A stretch of 64,000 nucleotides of DNA from an uncultured Hymenobacter sp. (GTDB lineage: Bacteria; Bacteroidota; Bacteroidia; Cytophagales; Hymenobacteraceae): the NCBI GenBank assembly GCA_913776615.1, contig CAJYPK010000005.1, positions 1 to 64,000 of the forward strand. The letters run 5' to 3'. How positions within the stretch are numbered: position 1 is the first letter of the stretch; each line of letters starts with the position of its first letter. Of the stretch, positions 42,870 to 51,489 are shown piece by piece. Under the pieces are notes generated by a model. That model did no database searches. It had not been told where the DNA came from and was given only the letters and a program-made list of their open reading frames with translations. The translations under genes were made by a program, and so were the position numbers.

Positions 42870-44297
42870 GCCCCCTCCCAGTGCGCGGTAGAGGTTGACG
42901 CTTTGCAGGAGCTGCGCCTGGCGGGCGTCGGCCAGGCTGAGCTCGGCTTCGAGCACGCTGCGCTGGGCGGTAATTATTTCCAGGTAAGAAGCGTAGCCGG
43001 CGATAAACAGCTCATTAGAAGTTGCCACCGCCTTGCGGAGCTGCTCTACTTCCTGGGCGCGGAGGTCAGCGGCGGCGCGGAAATTCTCCAAGCCTTTCAG
43101 GCCCACTACTACCTCGCGGAAACCAGTTTGCAGCGTCTGCTGATAGCGGTAATACGCCTCGTAGTTGCTGGCGATGGCCTGGCGCAGGTCGGCGCGGTAC
43201 TGGGCGCGGTTGAGGATGGGGCCGGTCAGGCCGCCGACTGCTCCGAAAACTACCGAGCCGGGGTCGAGCAGGAGGTTGGTGCGAAACGCGTTGAGGCCTA
43301 CGTAGGGCGTGAGGGTGAGGCTGGGCAGGAAGGCGGCGCGGGCGGCATCGACCTCGGCGCGGTTGGCTTGCAGCTCCAGCTCGGCCTGGCGTACGTCGGG
43401 GCGGCGCAGCAGCGAGGTAGCGGGCAGGCCCGCGGCGAGGCTGGCCGGCAGGCTTTGAGTGGGCAGCAGGCGACTGCGCCGAATGGGCTGCGGGTAGCGG
43501 CCCATCAATTGGTTGAGCTGAGTTTCAGTTTCAACGATGCGCTGGCGGGTTTCGAAGGCCAGGCTCTTGGTGCGCAGGGCCTGGGCGGCAAATTGCTGCA
43601 CGGCCAGCTCAGTCACGCGACCAGCCTGCTTCTGCACCTTGGTCAGGCGCAGGCCCTCTTCCTGGAAGCGGGCGTTGCGCTCCAGAATGGCCAGCTGGCT
43701 ATCCAGCGTCAGCAGCTCGTAGTAGGCGCGGGCCACGTCGGCTACTACGTTGGTGATGACCAGGTTGCGGCCCTGCTCCGAGCTGAGCACGCGCAGGTAG
43801 GCTGCCTTGCGGCGGCTCCGCAATTTGCCCCAGATGTCAATTTCCCACGAGCTGCGCAGGCCCACGAATAAGTCGGGCACGAGCGGACCGGGAATCTGCT
43901 GGCGACCATCGATATTGGGCGAGAGGTTGGTGTCGAAGTTGCCCACGCCGTTGAGTGTGTATTTGCCGTAGCGGTCGAGCGCCGCCGTACCCGTCGCCGA
44001 CACGGTCGGAAACAAGGCCCCGCGCCGCGCCAGGTACTGCGCCCGGAAAGTCTCGACCCGCGTGAGGGCCACCCGCAAATCCAGGTTTTGCCGCAGCGCC
44101 GTGTCGATGAGGCCGACCAGGGCCGAATCGCGGAAAAACTGCCGCCAGGGCAAGGCGCCGGCGCTCAGGCTATCGCTCGTATTAGCGGCTTGGTTGAAAG
44201 CTTTCGGGACGGGCGGGCTGGCGGCGGGGTCGGCGGGGGCTGCGACGCGGCAGCTGGCGGCGAGGAGAATTATAGAGCAGGCAGTTAGAAAGCGCAT
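42846..44297 (-). CDS. RND-system outer membrane factor (NodT-type lipoprotein)
   Basis: A 483-residue lipoprotein (lipobox LLAASC at about residues 11-16) of the TolC/OprM/NodT type. Family features are PWRQFFRDSALVGLIDTALRQNLDLRVAL, DLFVGLRSSWEIDIWGKLRSRRKAA, GLPATSLLRRPDVRQAELELQANRAEV and the second repeat ending in QAQLLQSVNLYRALGGGW. It is the outer-membrane channel of the RND efflux operon (adaptor 47720, pump 44437). The start at 44297 is preferred for the signal sequence. The last seven codons come from the 9-nt-period repeat. Confidence 0.93.
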   Translation of the reverse strand: MRFLTACSIILLAASCRVAAPADPAASPPVPKAFNQAANTSDSLSAGALPWRQFFRDSALVGLIDTALRQNLDLRVALTRVETFRAQYLARRGALFPTVSATGTAALDRYGKYTLNGVGNFDTNLSPNIDGRQQIPGPLVPDLFVGLRSSWEIDIWGKLRSRRKAAYLRVLSSEQGRNLVITNVVADVARAYYELLTLDSQLAILERNARFQEEGLRLTKVQKQAGRVTELAVQQFAAQALRTKSLAFETRQRIVETETQLNQLMGRYPQPIRRSRLLPTQSLPASLAAGLPATSLLRRPDVRQAELELQANRAEVDAARAAFLPSLTLTPYVGLNAFRTNLLLDPGSVVFGAVGGLTGPILNRAQYRADLRQAIASNYEAYYRYQQTLQTGFREVVVGLKGLENFRAAADLRAQEVEQLRKAVATSNELFIAGYASYLEIITAQRSVLEAELSLADARQAQLLQSVNLYRALGGGWTADSTD

Positions 44298-44357
44298 GGC
44301 TAGAGGGGTATTTTTAGCGGGCTGGCGCGGGGTATCTCGTCCCCGGCATCCGGCGGA

Positions 44358-44436
44358 TGTAACACCAAGCTCCAGCTTGGTGAGTGGCTCGGCGAGTACA
44401 GCCGGACGTCTCACCAAGCTGGAGCTTGGTGTTACA
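44358..44436. repeat. 26-bp perfect inverted repeat (TAACACCAAGCTCC family)
   Basis: Left arm 44358-44383 (TGTAACACCAAGCTCCAGCT...) and right arm 44411-44436 are exact complements. The right arm ends at the base directly after the RND pump stop. Each arm also folds on itself (CCAAGC/GCTTGG). The same element occurs at 61428-61504 with a compensatory change in the stem. Confidence 0.95.
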
Positions 44437-47400
44437 TTAATGGGCAACCAACTCACGCTCGGGTTCGGGCTGGGCCACCGGCTCCGGCGCGTCCAGGTTT
44501 TTCGGCTTCTCGAAGCTGGCAAACAGCACGTAGAGGCCCGGAATCAGCACCATGCCGAAGACGGTGCCGATGAGCATCCCGCCCGCCGCCGCCGTACCGA
44601 TGGAGCGGTTGCCGAGGGCCCCGGCCCCGCTAGCCATTACTAGCGGAATCAGGCCGGCGATAAAGGCGAAGGAAGTCATCAGAATGGGGCGCAGACGTGA
44701 GACGGCACCCTGCACGGCGGCTTCCAGTACAGTGGCCCCGGCGCGGCGGCGCTGCTCGGCAAACTCGATAACGAGAATGGCATTCTTACCCAGCAGGCCG
44801 ATGAGCATCACGAGCGCCACCTGGGCGTAGATGTTGTTTTCAAGCCCCAGCAGCTTGAGGCTGAGGAAGGCCCCAAAGACACCGGTGGGCAAGCTCAGCA
44901 GCACCGGCAGCGGCAGCAGTAGACTTTCGTACTGCGCGGCCAGCAGCAAGTACACGAAAATGAGTACGATGCCGAACACGTAGAGCGCCTGGTCGCCGCT
45001 CAGGATTTGCTCGCGGGTCATGCCGCTCCACTCGTAGCTGAAGCCCCGGGGGAGCACGTCGGCGGCCACTTTTTCGATGGCCGAGATGGCGTCGCCCGAG
45101 CTGTGACCAGCGGCGGCGTCGCCGTTGATCATGGCCGAGGTGTACATGTTGTAGCGCGTGAGCTGGTCGGGGCCGAAGACGCGCTCCAGCTTCACGAAGG
45201 TGGAGAAGGGCACGAGCTCGCCACGGTTGTTCTTGACGTGCAGGGCCAGCAGGTCGTCGGGGCGGCCGCGGTACTCGGGGCCGGCCTGCACCATCACCTT
45301 GTACATCTGGCCGAAGCGGATGAAGTTGCTGGCGTAGTAGCTACCCAGCAGGGTTTGCAGGGTGCTCATGGCCTTGTCCACGGTCACGCCTTTTTTGGCG
45401 GCCATGTCCTGGTCGATGTGGATGAGGTACTGCGGGAAGTTGGGGTCGAAGCCGGTGAAGGCCCCGTTGATGGCCGGCGACTTTTGCAAAGCCGCGAGGA
45501 AAGTTTGCGATACCTTGGCGGTTTGCTGCAAGTCGCCGCGGCCCGACTTATCGAGCAGCCGCAGCTCGAAGCCGCTGCTGTTGCCGAAGCCCGGTACGGT
45601 GGGCGGGGGCAGGAACTGGATGTCGGCGTCGGCGATGCCCGCCGTTTTCTTTTCCAGTTCCTTAATCACGTCGGCCACCGACTGCTCGCGCTCGTCCCAG
45701 GCCTTGAGGTTGATCATGCCCATGCCGTAGCTGGAGCCCGCGACTTCGTTGACCAGGCTGTAGCCAGCCAGGGTCGAAACCGATTCTACCGGCCCCATTT
45801 GCTGGGCGATGCGCTGCACCTGGGCCAGTACGGCCTCGGTGCGCTCCACGGTGGCCCCGGCCGGGGTGGTCACGTTGATGTACACCATGCCCTGGTCCTC
45901 GGTTGGGATGAAGCCCGAGGGTAGGATGCGGCTCACGCCCCAGGTTGCCCCGAAGAAGAGCAGCAGCGCCCCGATGGTCACCACGCGGCGGCCCGCGATG
46001 CCGCCCAGCAGGCGCTGGTAGCCGCCGGCCAGCCCCTCGTACTTATTGTTAAAGCCCTTGAAGAACCGGCCCACGAGGCCCGTGCGCTCGCCCTCGTGCT
46101 GCTTGAGCATCAGGGCGCACAGGGCGGGCGTGAGCGTCACGGCATTGACGCCCGAAATGACGATGGCAATGGCCAGCGTAAGCGAAAACTGGCGGTAGAA
46201 CACGCCCACCGGCCCGTCCATGAACGACACCGGGATGAACACCGCCGACATCACCAAGGTAATGGCAATCAGCGAGCTGCTGATTTCGTGCATGGCCTCG
46301 AAGGTGGCGCTGCGGGCGTCCATGTGCTTTTCCTCCATCTTGGCGTGCACGGCCTCGACCACTACAATGGCGTTATCGACCACGATGCCGATGGCCAGCA
46401 CCAGCGCGAAGAGCGTGAGCAGGTTAATCGAAAAGCCCAGCATCTGCATGAAGGCCAGCGTGCCGACGAGCGCCACCGGTACGGCCAGCGCCGGAATGAG
46501 CGTGGAGCGCCAGTCCTGCAAGAACAAATACACGATGACGAACACCAGTAAGAACGCCTCCACCAGCGTGCGCAGCACCTCGTGAATACTGGCGTCGAGG
46601 AAGCGCGACACGTCGTAGGCGATGCTGTACTTCATGCCGGGCGGGAAGCTCGTGGCTTGCAGCTCGGCCATGCGCTTTTTCACGTTGGCGATGACGTCGC
46701 TGGCATTGGAGCCGGGGCGCTGCTTGAGCATGATGGCCGCCGAGGGCTGCCCGTCGTTTTTCGACGACATGCCGTAGGTGAGCGAGCCAAATTCTACGTC
46801 GGCCACTGCCTTGAGGCGCAGCACCGAGCCGTCGGGGTTCGAGCGAATGACGATGTTGCGGTACTGCTCGGGCTCGAAAAACTTGCCGGTGTAGCGCAGC
46901 ACGTACTGGAGCTGCTGGGCCTGCCCGCCCGAGCTTTCGCCCGACTTACCGGGGGCAGCCTCCACGTTTTGGGCTCGAATAGCCTCCACAATCTCGTCGG
47001 TGCCCACGTCGTAGGCCGCCATGCGGTCGGGCTTCAGCCACACCCGCATCGAGTACTCGCGCGAGCCCATGATTTCGGCAAAGCCCACGCCGTTGATGCG
47101 CTTGAGCTCCTGCAAGACGTTGATATCGGCGAAGTTGTAGATAAACTTCTCGTTGGCCGCCTTGTCGTCGCTCGTGATGTTGAGGTAGAGCAGCATGGAG
47201 TTGACCTCCTTCTCGGTGGTCACGCCGGCCTTGATAACCTCCTCGGGCAGCTCGTCAATCACGGTCGTGACGCGGTTCTGCACGCCCACGGCCGCCAGGT
47301 CGGGGTCGGTGCCCACCTCAAAGAATACCGTGATGAGCGTCACGCCGTTGTTCGAGCTCACCGAGTTCATGTAGGTCATACCCGGTACGCCGTTGATGGC

Positions 47401-47601
47401 GCGTTCCAGCGGCGTGGCTACGGCCTTGGCGCACACCTCGGCATTGGCCCCGGTGTACTTGGCCGTCACGGTCACCGAGGGCGGCACGATATCCGGAAAC
47501 TGCGTGATGGGCAGCGTATAAAGAGCCAGCCCACCCAGCAGCACCAAAAACACGGAGATAACCAGCGAGAGTATCGGCCGGCGAATGAAGATATCAAACA
47601 T
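44437..47601 (-). CDS. RND multidrug efflux transporter permease (HAE-1 type)
   Basis: A 1054-residue AcrB-like proton/drug antiporter of the inner membrane. The start FDIFIRRPILSLVISVFLVLLGGLALYTLPITQFPDI and the segment PPSVTVTAKYTGANAE are typical HAE-1. The TM4 region reads LAIGIVVDNAIVVVEAVH: AcrB has Asp407-Asp408 here, while this protein has Asp-Asn. The TM10 lysine is present in GLLGKNAILVIEFAEQRR. The C-terminus (KPKNLDAPEPVAQPEPERE) is a charged tail. It is transcribed with the upstream adaptor and the downstream outer-membrane factor. Confidence 0.97.
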   Translation of the reverse strand: MFDIFIRRPILSLVISVFLVLLGGLALYTLPITQFPDIVPPSVTVTAKYTGANAEVCAKAVATPLERAINGVPGMTYMNSVSSNNGVTLITVFFEVGTDPDLAAVGVQNRVTTVIDELPEEVIKAGVTTEKEVNSMLLYLNITSDDKAANEKFIYNFADINVLQELKRINGVGFAEIMGSREYSMRVWLKPDRMAAYDVGTDEIVEAIRAQNVEAAPGKSGESSGGQAQQLQYVLRYTGKFFEPEQYRNIVIRSNPDGSVLRLKAVADVEFGSLTYGMSSKNDGQPSAAIMLKQRPGSNASDVIANVKKRMAELQATSFPPGMKYSIAYDVSRFLDASIHEVLRTLVEAFLLVFVIVYLFLQDWRSTLIPALAVPVALVGTLAFMQMLGFSINLLTLFALVLAIGIVVDNAIVVVEAVHAKMEEKHMDARSATFEAMHEISSSLIAITLVMSAVFIPVSFMDGPVGVFYRQFSLTLAIAIVISGVNAVTLTPALCALMLKQHEGERTGLVGRFFKGFNNKYEGLAGGYQRLLGGIAGRRVVTIGALLLFFGATWGVSRILPSGFIPTEDQGMVYINVTTPAGATVERTEAVLAQVQRIAQQMGPVESVSTLAGYSLVNEVAGSSYGMGMINLKAWDEREQSVADVIKELEKKTAGIADADIQFLPPPTVPGFGNSSGFELRLLDKSGRGDLQQTAKVSQTFLAALQKSPAINGAFTGFDPNFPQYLIHIDQDMAAKKGVTVDKAMSTLQTLLGSYYASNFIRFGQMYKVMVQAGPEYRGRPDDLLALHVKNNRGELVPFSTFVKLERVFGPDQLTRYNMYTSAMINGDAAAGHSSGDAISAIEKVAADVLPRGFSYEWSGMTREQILSGDQALYVFGIVLIFVYLLLAAQYESLLLPLPVLLSLPTGVFGAFLSLKLLGLENNIYAQVALVMLIGLLGKNAILVIEFAEQRRRAGATVLEAAVQGAVSRLRPILMTSFAFIAGLIPLVMASGAGALGNRSIGTAAAGGMLIGTVFGMVLIPGLYVLFASFEKPKNLDAPEPVAQPEPERELVAH

Positions 47602-47635
47602 AGAATGCTAATTGAATAAGTCTGCCTCCTTGGTT

Positions 47636-47711
47636 GAGCTGTTAGCTGCTAGCTGTTAGCTTTCTGTTTAGAAAAAAGAGCTAACAGCTAATAGCTAGCA
47701 GCTAACAGCTC
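47636..47711. repeat. Paired inverted repeat with 7-nt period inside the RND operon
   Basis: The left arm (47636-47661) contains heptads GCTGTTA, GCTGCTA, GCTGTTA. The right arm (47679-47711) is its complement but has exactly one extra heptad (33 versus 26 nt). It lies between the adaptor stop (47720) and the pump start (47601), with an A-rich loop (GAAAAAAGAG). Confidence 0.9.
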
Positions 47712-47719
47712 AAAAAGGG

Positions 47720-48877
47720 CTATTGCGCGGCCACGGCCAGCGAGTCCATCATCACGGCTTTGGCTTTGATTTGCTGCTTGTCGCGCAGCTCGGGCGCGCC
47801 CTCGTACACCACGCGCTCGCCGGGCTTCAGCCCTTCTTTCACCACGTAGAAGTCGCCGAGGCGCGTCTGCGGCGTGAAGCTGCGGGTGTGTACCGTGTTG
47901 CTCTGGTCCACCACGTACACGAAGTTTTGGTCCTGAATCTCGAACACTGCTTTCTGCGGCAGCAGCAGGGCGGTGGGTAGCTGGCTGGTCAGGCGTATTT
48001 TACCCGAAGCGCCGTGCTTGAGCAGGCGGTCGGGATTGGGAAAGCGGGCCCGCAGGGCGATAGATCCGGTGTTGGGGTTAAATTCACTCTCGGCCGTTTC
48101 GATGTGGCCAGCCAGGGGGTAGGAGTCGCCGTTGGCCAGGGTGAGGCGCACCGAGTCGGAATGCAGCTCGGGGTGCTCGCGGCGGGCTTTGGTGTAGTTC
48201 ATGTAGCTGCCCTCGGCCACGTCGAAATAAGCAAACACCGAGCTCAGGTCCGATACCGTCGTGAGCAGGGTGCCTTCTTCCACCACGCTGCCCACCTTGA
48301 GCGGAATCCGGTCGAGCACGCCGTCGAAGGGAGCGCGCACCAGCGTGTAGCCCAGGCTAAGGCGGGCGGCGGCCACCCCGGCGCGGGCATCGGCCACGCG
48401 GGCATCGGCCTCCTTCACCTTGCTCGTGGAGAGAGCCAGCTCGGTCTTGGCAATGATGTTCTTATCGACCAGCAGGCGCACCCGGTCGCGCTCCACGCGC
48501 ACGGCGGCGGCCTGGGCCTGGGCGCTGGCCACGGCCGCCTCGGCCTGGCGCACCCTATTTTGGTAAGCGCTGGCATTGAGGCGGAAAAGCGGCTGGCCTT
48601 TTTTCACGGGCTTGCCCTCGTCCACAAAAATCTGCTCCAGGAAGCCGGCTACCTGGGCGCGTACCTCCACGTTGCGCACGGCCTGCACGTCGGCCACGTA
48701 GTCGCGGTGCAGCTGCTGCTCCGAGGTTTTGAGCGTCACGACGGGCACCACGGGCGGAGCCTCGGCGGTGTCCTTTTCGGCCTTGGCCGAGCAGCCACCC
48801 AGGCCCAGCGCCAGCAAGCCCGCGGCGCTGGCCGTGGCGACGTAATGAAATAAAGAGCGGCTATTCAAGGGGTTCAT
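47720..48877 (-). CDS. RND efflux periplasmic adaptor (AcrA-like lipoprotein)
   Basis: A 385-residue lipoprotein (lipobox GLGGC). Family features are VEVRAQVAGFLEQIFVDEGKPVKKGQPLF (lipoyl half), a coiled-coil hairpin (residues ~95-165), YTLVRAPFDGVLDRIPLKVGSVVEEG (second lipoyl half) and the C-terminal beta-barrel with GERVVYEGAPELRDKQQIKAK. It bridges the RND pump and the outer-membrane factor. The ATG at 48877 is chosen over 48895 because it starts the signal sequence. Confidence 0.95.
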   Translation of the reverse strand: MNPLNSRSLFHYVATASAAGLLALGLGGCSAKAEKDTAEAPPVVPVVTLKTSEQQLHRDYVADVQAVRNVEVRAQVAGFLEQIFVDEGKPVKKGQPLFRLNASAYQNRVRQAEAAVASAQAQAAAVRVERDRVRLLVDKNIIAKTELALSTSKVKEADARVADARAGVAAARLSLGYTLVRAPFDGVLDRIPLKVGSVVEEGTLLTTVSDLSSVFAYFDVAEGSYMNYTKARREHPELHSDSVRLTLANGDSYPLAGHIETAESEFNPNTGSIALRARFPNPDRLLKHGASGKIRLTSQLPTALLLPQKAVFEIQDQNFVYVVDQSNTVHTRSFTPQTRLGDFYVVKEGLKPGERVVYEGAPELRDKQQIKAKAVMMDSLAVAAQ

Positions 48878-48913
48878 AAGAAGAAAGATGTACAAGCAAA
48901 AAGCCCCGGCCCG

Positions 48914-49183
48914 CTACTGGGCCGAGGTGGCAGCCGTGGGCACGGACTGCGGCAGGGTAATTCCGTGGGCGAGTAAGCTGTCTTGCTGCTGGTGGTCGGC
49001 CTGGCAGCGGGCCAGCAGCCGCTGGGTGAGGCGCAAATCGGCCTCGGTTTCTTGCAAATCCTCGTAGTCGGCGGCTACCAGCGGGTGGCTGTAGAGTAAA
49101 AACCCGTTGAGCACCAGCGACAACACCAGCGCCCCTGCCAGCAGTACCGACAAAAAATTTAAGGACCGGAAGGGGCTACGCAT
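48914..49183 (-). CDS. Small single-pass membrane protein, unknown
   Basis: An 89-residue protein with a hydrophobic N-terminal segment (LNFLSVLLAGALVLSLVLNGFLLY) and a hydrophilic helical C-terminus (DYEDLQETEADLRLTQRLLARCQADHQQ) that could form a coiled coil. I recognise no family. It lies 36 bp upstream of the adaptor in the same orientation and may be the first gene of the efflux operon. Confidence 0.5.
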   Translation of the reverse strand: MRSPFRSLNFLSVLLAGALVLSLVLNGFLLYSHPLVAADYEDLQETEADLRLTQRLLARCQADHQQQDSLLAHGITLPQSVPTAATSAQ

Positions 49184-49293
49184 AGGGAAGCAGGGCAGTG
49201 GCAACTGCCCGCAAAGCACCCCCGCCGACATTAAAACGGTATGAGAACCGTATTAGAAAAGATGAAAACCGGGTGAAAGCCGCAGCACCTTAT

Positions 49294-50001
49294 TTAGTCA
49301 AGAAGGCGGAAAGCTTCTACATCTGCCTGCCTCAACAGTCCATCGGCTAAACTGGTAGTGCAGCCAAGGGCCAGCCACTCTACGGATTCTGCCTGATAAA
49401 GACACCAAGAATGGTCGGCTGCAAAAACGTAGGTCGGGAAGGTGCTATCCCGGCGATATACTTTCGGCAGATCGGCCAGGGGACCCATTGCCAGCCAATC
49501 GGCAGGAAGGCCGTCGCTGCCCCAATCACTATTACCCTCGTCCTGCGAACCGTAGAAGTACGCAGCAGTAGTGGCGCCTATCAGTAAAGCCAACTGCTGG
49601 GCAAAAGCTTCCATCAGAAGCGGGCTGCTACCCAAATGCGGCGGCCACTGTCCACCGTATGCCCGGCTGATAGCCGCATTGCCAAAATCAGCATCGTAGC
49701 GTAAGCCCAGCGAAGTTGCTATTTCTTGGTAGCTGATGCGTTGGAGTCGGCTAGCCGTGGGCTGCCCTTGCACAATTTCGTACTCATTCCAAAAAGCCGC
49801 CCGGGCGTTTAGCTCAGCTACGGTGCGGCAGGCAAATGAATACTCGGTAACGGGTATGCTCCGATCAATGCCCAGTGGTGGTAGTAGCTTGAGATACGCC
49901 TCGTATCCAGCTGGTAGCGCCGGTAAAATCTTCGCCGCAATGCCCGTGTGCGCAGGTAGCCAAGCGAGTTGGTCGGTGATGGGAACGGCGTGGGCGGGCA
50001 T
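49294..50001 (-). CDS. Unrecognised cytoplasmic protein (SMI1/KNR4-like appearance)
   Basis: A 235-residue protein without signal or membrane segment. It is acidic and aromatic-rich, with segments LPAGYEAYLKLLPPLGIDRS, PVTEYSFACRTVAEL and FPTYVFAADHSWCLYQAESVEWLALGC. The pattern recalls SMI1/KNR4-type proteins but I cannot confirm it. The ATG at 50001 is chosen over 50025; both are in frame. It follows the histidine kinase with 32 bp spacing and the same orientation. Confidence 0.5.
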   Translation of the reverse strand: MPAHAVPITDQLAWLPAHTGIAAKILPALPAGYEAYLKLLPPLGIDRSIPVTEYSFACRTVAELNARAAFWNEYEIVQGQPTASRLQRISYQEIATSLGLRYDADFGNAAISRAYGGQWPPHLGSSPLLMEAFAQQLALLIGATTAAYFYGSQDEGNSDWGSDGLPADWLAMGPLADLPKVYRRDSTFPTYVFAADHSWCLYQAESVEWLALGCTTSLADGLLRQADVEAFRLLD

Positions 50002-50033
50002 AGAAATAGAGCTAGCAGCCCGCAAAATAGCCG

Positions 50034-51410
50034 TTACACCGGCAGCGCCGGCAGCCGCACCGTGGCCGTAGTGCCCTCACCCACCGTCGAAGCCAGTTCC
50101 AGCCGGCCGCCGTGGCGCTGCACAATGCGCTGCGTCAGCGGCAGGCCCAGCCCGTAGCCGGGCCGCCCCACCGCGCCCGCCGCCCGGTACAGCGGCTCGT
50201 AAATGTGGCTCAGCTCCTCGGGGCTGAGGCCCGGCCCGGCGTCGATAACGCGCACGCGCAAGGTGGTCGAGTTCTCATAAGCCAGTTCGGCGGTGACCAG
50301 GCTGGCCGAGTACTTGGCGGCGTTGTCGAGCAGATTGAGCAAGGCCGTGGTGAGTAATTCGGCGTTGCCGGGCAGCATGAAGATATCACCTTCCGGCGCG
50401 TAGGGCAGGTTGCCGAAGGCCAGCCGCAGCTCGCGGCCGGGGTACTTGGCACGGGCAAAATCCAGCGCCTGGTTCAGGCACTCATCGAGCCGCACGGGAA
50501 CGAACTCCGGCAGCGTGCCATCGGCCTTGGCCAGAGCCAAGAGGCTGGCGGTGAGGCTTTGCAGGTGGCGGGCGGCGTCGAGCGAATGGGCCAGGCTCTC
50601 GCGGGCGGCGGGTAGGTTGTCGTCGTAGGCCAGGGCCGTTTCGAGGGTGCCGGTGAGGGTGGTGAGCGGCGTACGCAGCTCGTGCGAGGCGTGGGCCAGA
50701 AAACTCTTCTGGGCCTCAAACGCCTGCTCCAACCCGGCCAGCATCTCGTTGAAGACGCGGGCTAGCTGCGCCAGCTCGTCGCGGCCATTACCCTCCGACA
50801 ACCGCCGACCCAGGCTCTTGGCCGAGATGCGCCCCGCTTGCCGGCTGATGCGCGCTACCGGGGCCAGCGCCGCCCCCGCAAAGTACCACCCCGCCAGAAT
50901 AGTAAGCGCCAGCGCCCCCACGTTGCCCACGAGCAGCAATAAGCCCAGCTGGTGCAGCCGTGCCCACCCCACCTGGTCCTCGGCCGAGACAAAAATACCG
51001 TAGCGCTCCCCCTCGTGGATGTACGCCATGCCCACCGCCTCCCGCTGCTGGCCGGTGGCAATGGCCGTGGCTTGGTCGGGTCGCAGGCTGGCCAGCTGCG
51101 CCCGGTTCAGCGTCTGGTCGATGTCGTCGGCGCTGCTGTAGCGCAGGTCGCCGTCGGGGCCGTAGATGCTGATCTGCTCGTTGGTGAGCGTGAGCAGGTC
51201 GCGGCGGCGCAGGCTGCCGAGCTTCCCGGTTTCAAGCTTGCCGGGGCGCACCAGCAGGCGCGCCGCTAGCGTGGCGCTCGTGCCCAGGCGGTGCTCGAAG
51301 CGCTGCGACCGCGTACTGGCATTGAAATAATAAATAAACGCCGAGAAGCTGACCTGAATAGCCAGCACTACCAGCGTAAAGCGCAGCATCAGCTTATTGC
51401 GAATCAGCAT
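50034..51410 (-). CDS. Sensor histidine kinase (HAMP/HisKA)
   Basis: A 458-residue inner-membrane kinase. Two membrane helices (TLVVLAIQVSFSAFIYYF and LGLLLLVGNVGALALTILAGWYFAG) flank a ~130-residue periplasmic sensor. A HAMP linker leads to the HisKA motif HASHELRTPLTTLTG and an HATPase domain with NAELLTTALLNLLDNAAKYS and GPGLSPEELSHIYEPLYR and GYGLGLPLTQRIVQRHGG. It pairs with the OmpR-type regulator at 51490. The ligand is unknown; the downstream RND operon hints at efflux control. Confidence 0.95.
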   Translation of the reverse strand: MLIRNKLMLRFTLVVLAIQVSFSAFIYYFNASTRSQRFEHRLGTSATLAARLLVRPGKLETGKLGSLRRRDLLTLTNEQISIYGPDGDLRYSSADDIDQTLNRAQLASLRPDQATAIATGQQREAVGMAYIHEGERYGIFVSAEDQVGWARLHQLGLLLLVGNVGALALTILAGWYFAGAALAPVARISRQAGRISAKSLGRRLSEGNGRDELAQLARVFNEMLAGLEQAFEAQKSFLAHASHELRTPLTTLTGTLETALAYDDNLPAARESLAHSLDAARHLQSLTASLLALAKADGTLPEFVPVRLDECLNQALDFARAKYPGRELRLAFGNLPYAPEGDIFMLPGNAELLTTALLNLLDNAAKYSASLVTAELAYENSTTLRVRVIDAGPGLSPEELSHIYEPLYRAAGAVGRPGYGLGLPLTQRIVQRHGGRLELASTVGEGTTATVRLPALPV

Positions 51411-51419
51411 GCTCTAAAA

Positions 51420-51486
51420 GTTGCGCGGACTTTGTAGTCCGCGTTGGTACCGAGCACTCGCATGCGGACTACAAAGTCCGCGCAAC
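51420..51486. repeat. 23-bp perfect inverted repeat between response regulator and kinase
   Basis: Left arm 51420-51442 (GTTGCGCGGACTTTGTAGTC...) and right arm 51464-51486 are exact complements. Each arm also contains an inner hairpin (GCGGACT/AGTCCGC). It sits between the regulator stop (51490) and the kinase start (51410) in one operon. Confidence 0.95.
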
Positions 51487-51489
51487 TGC

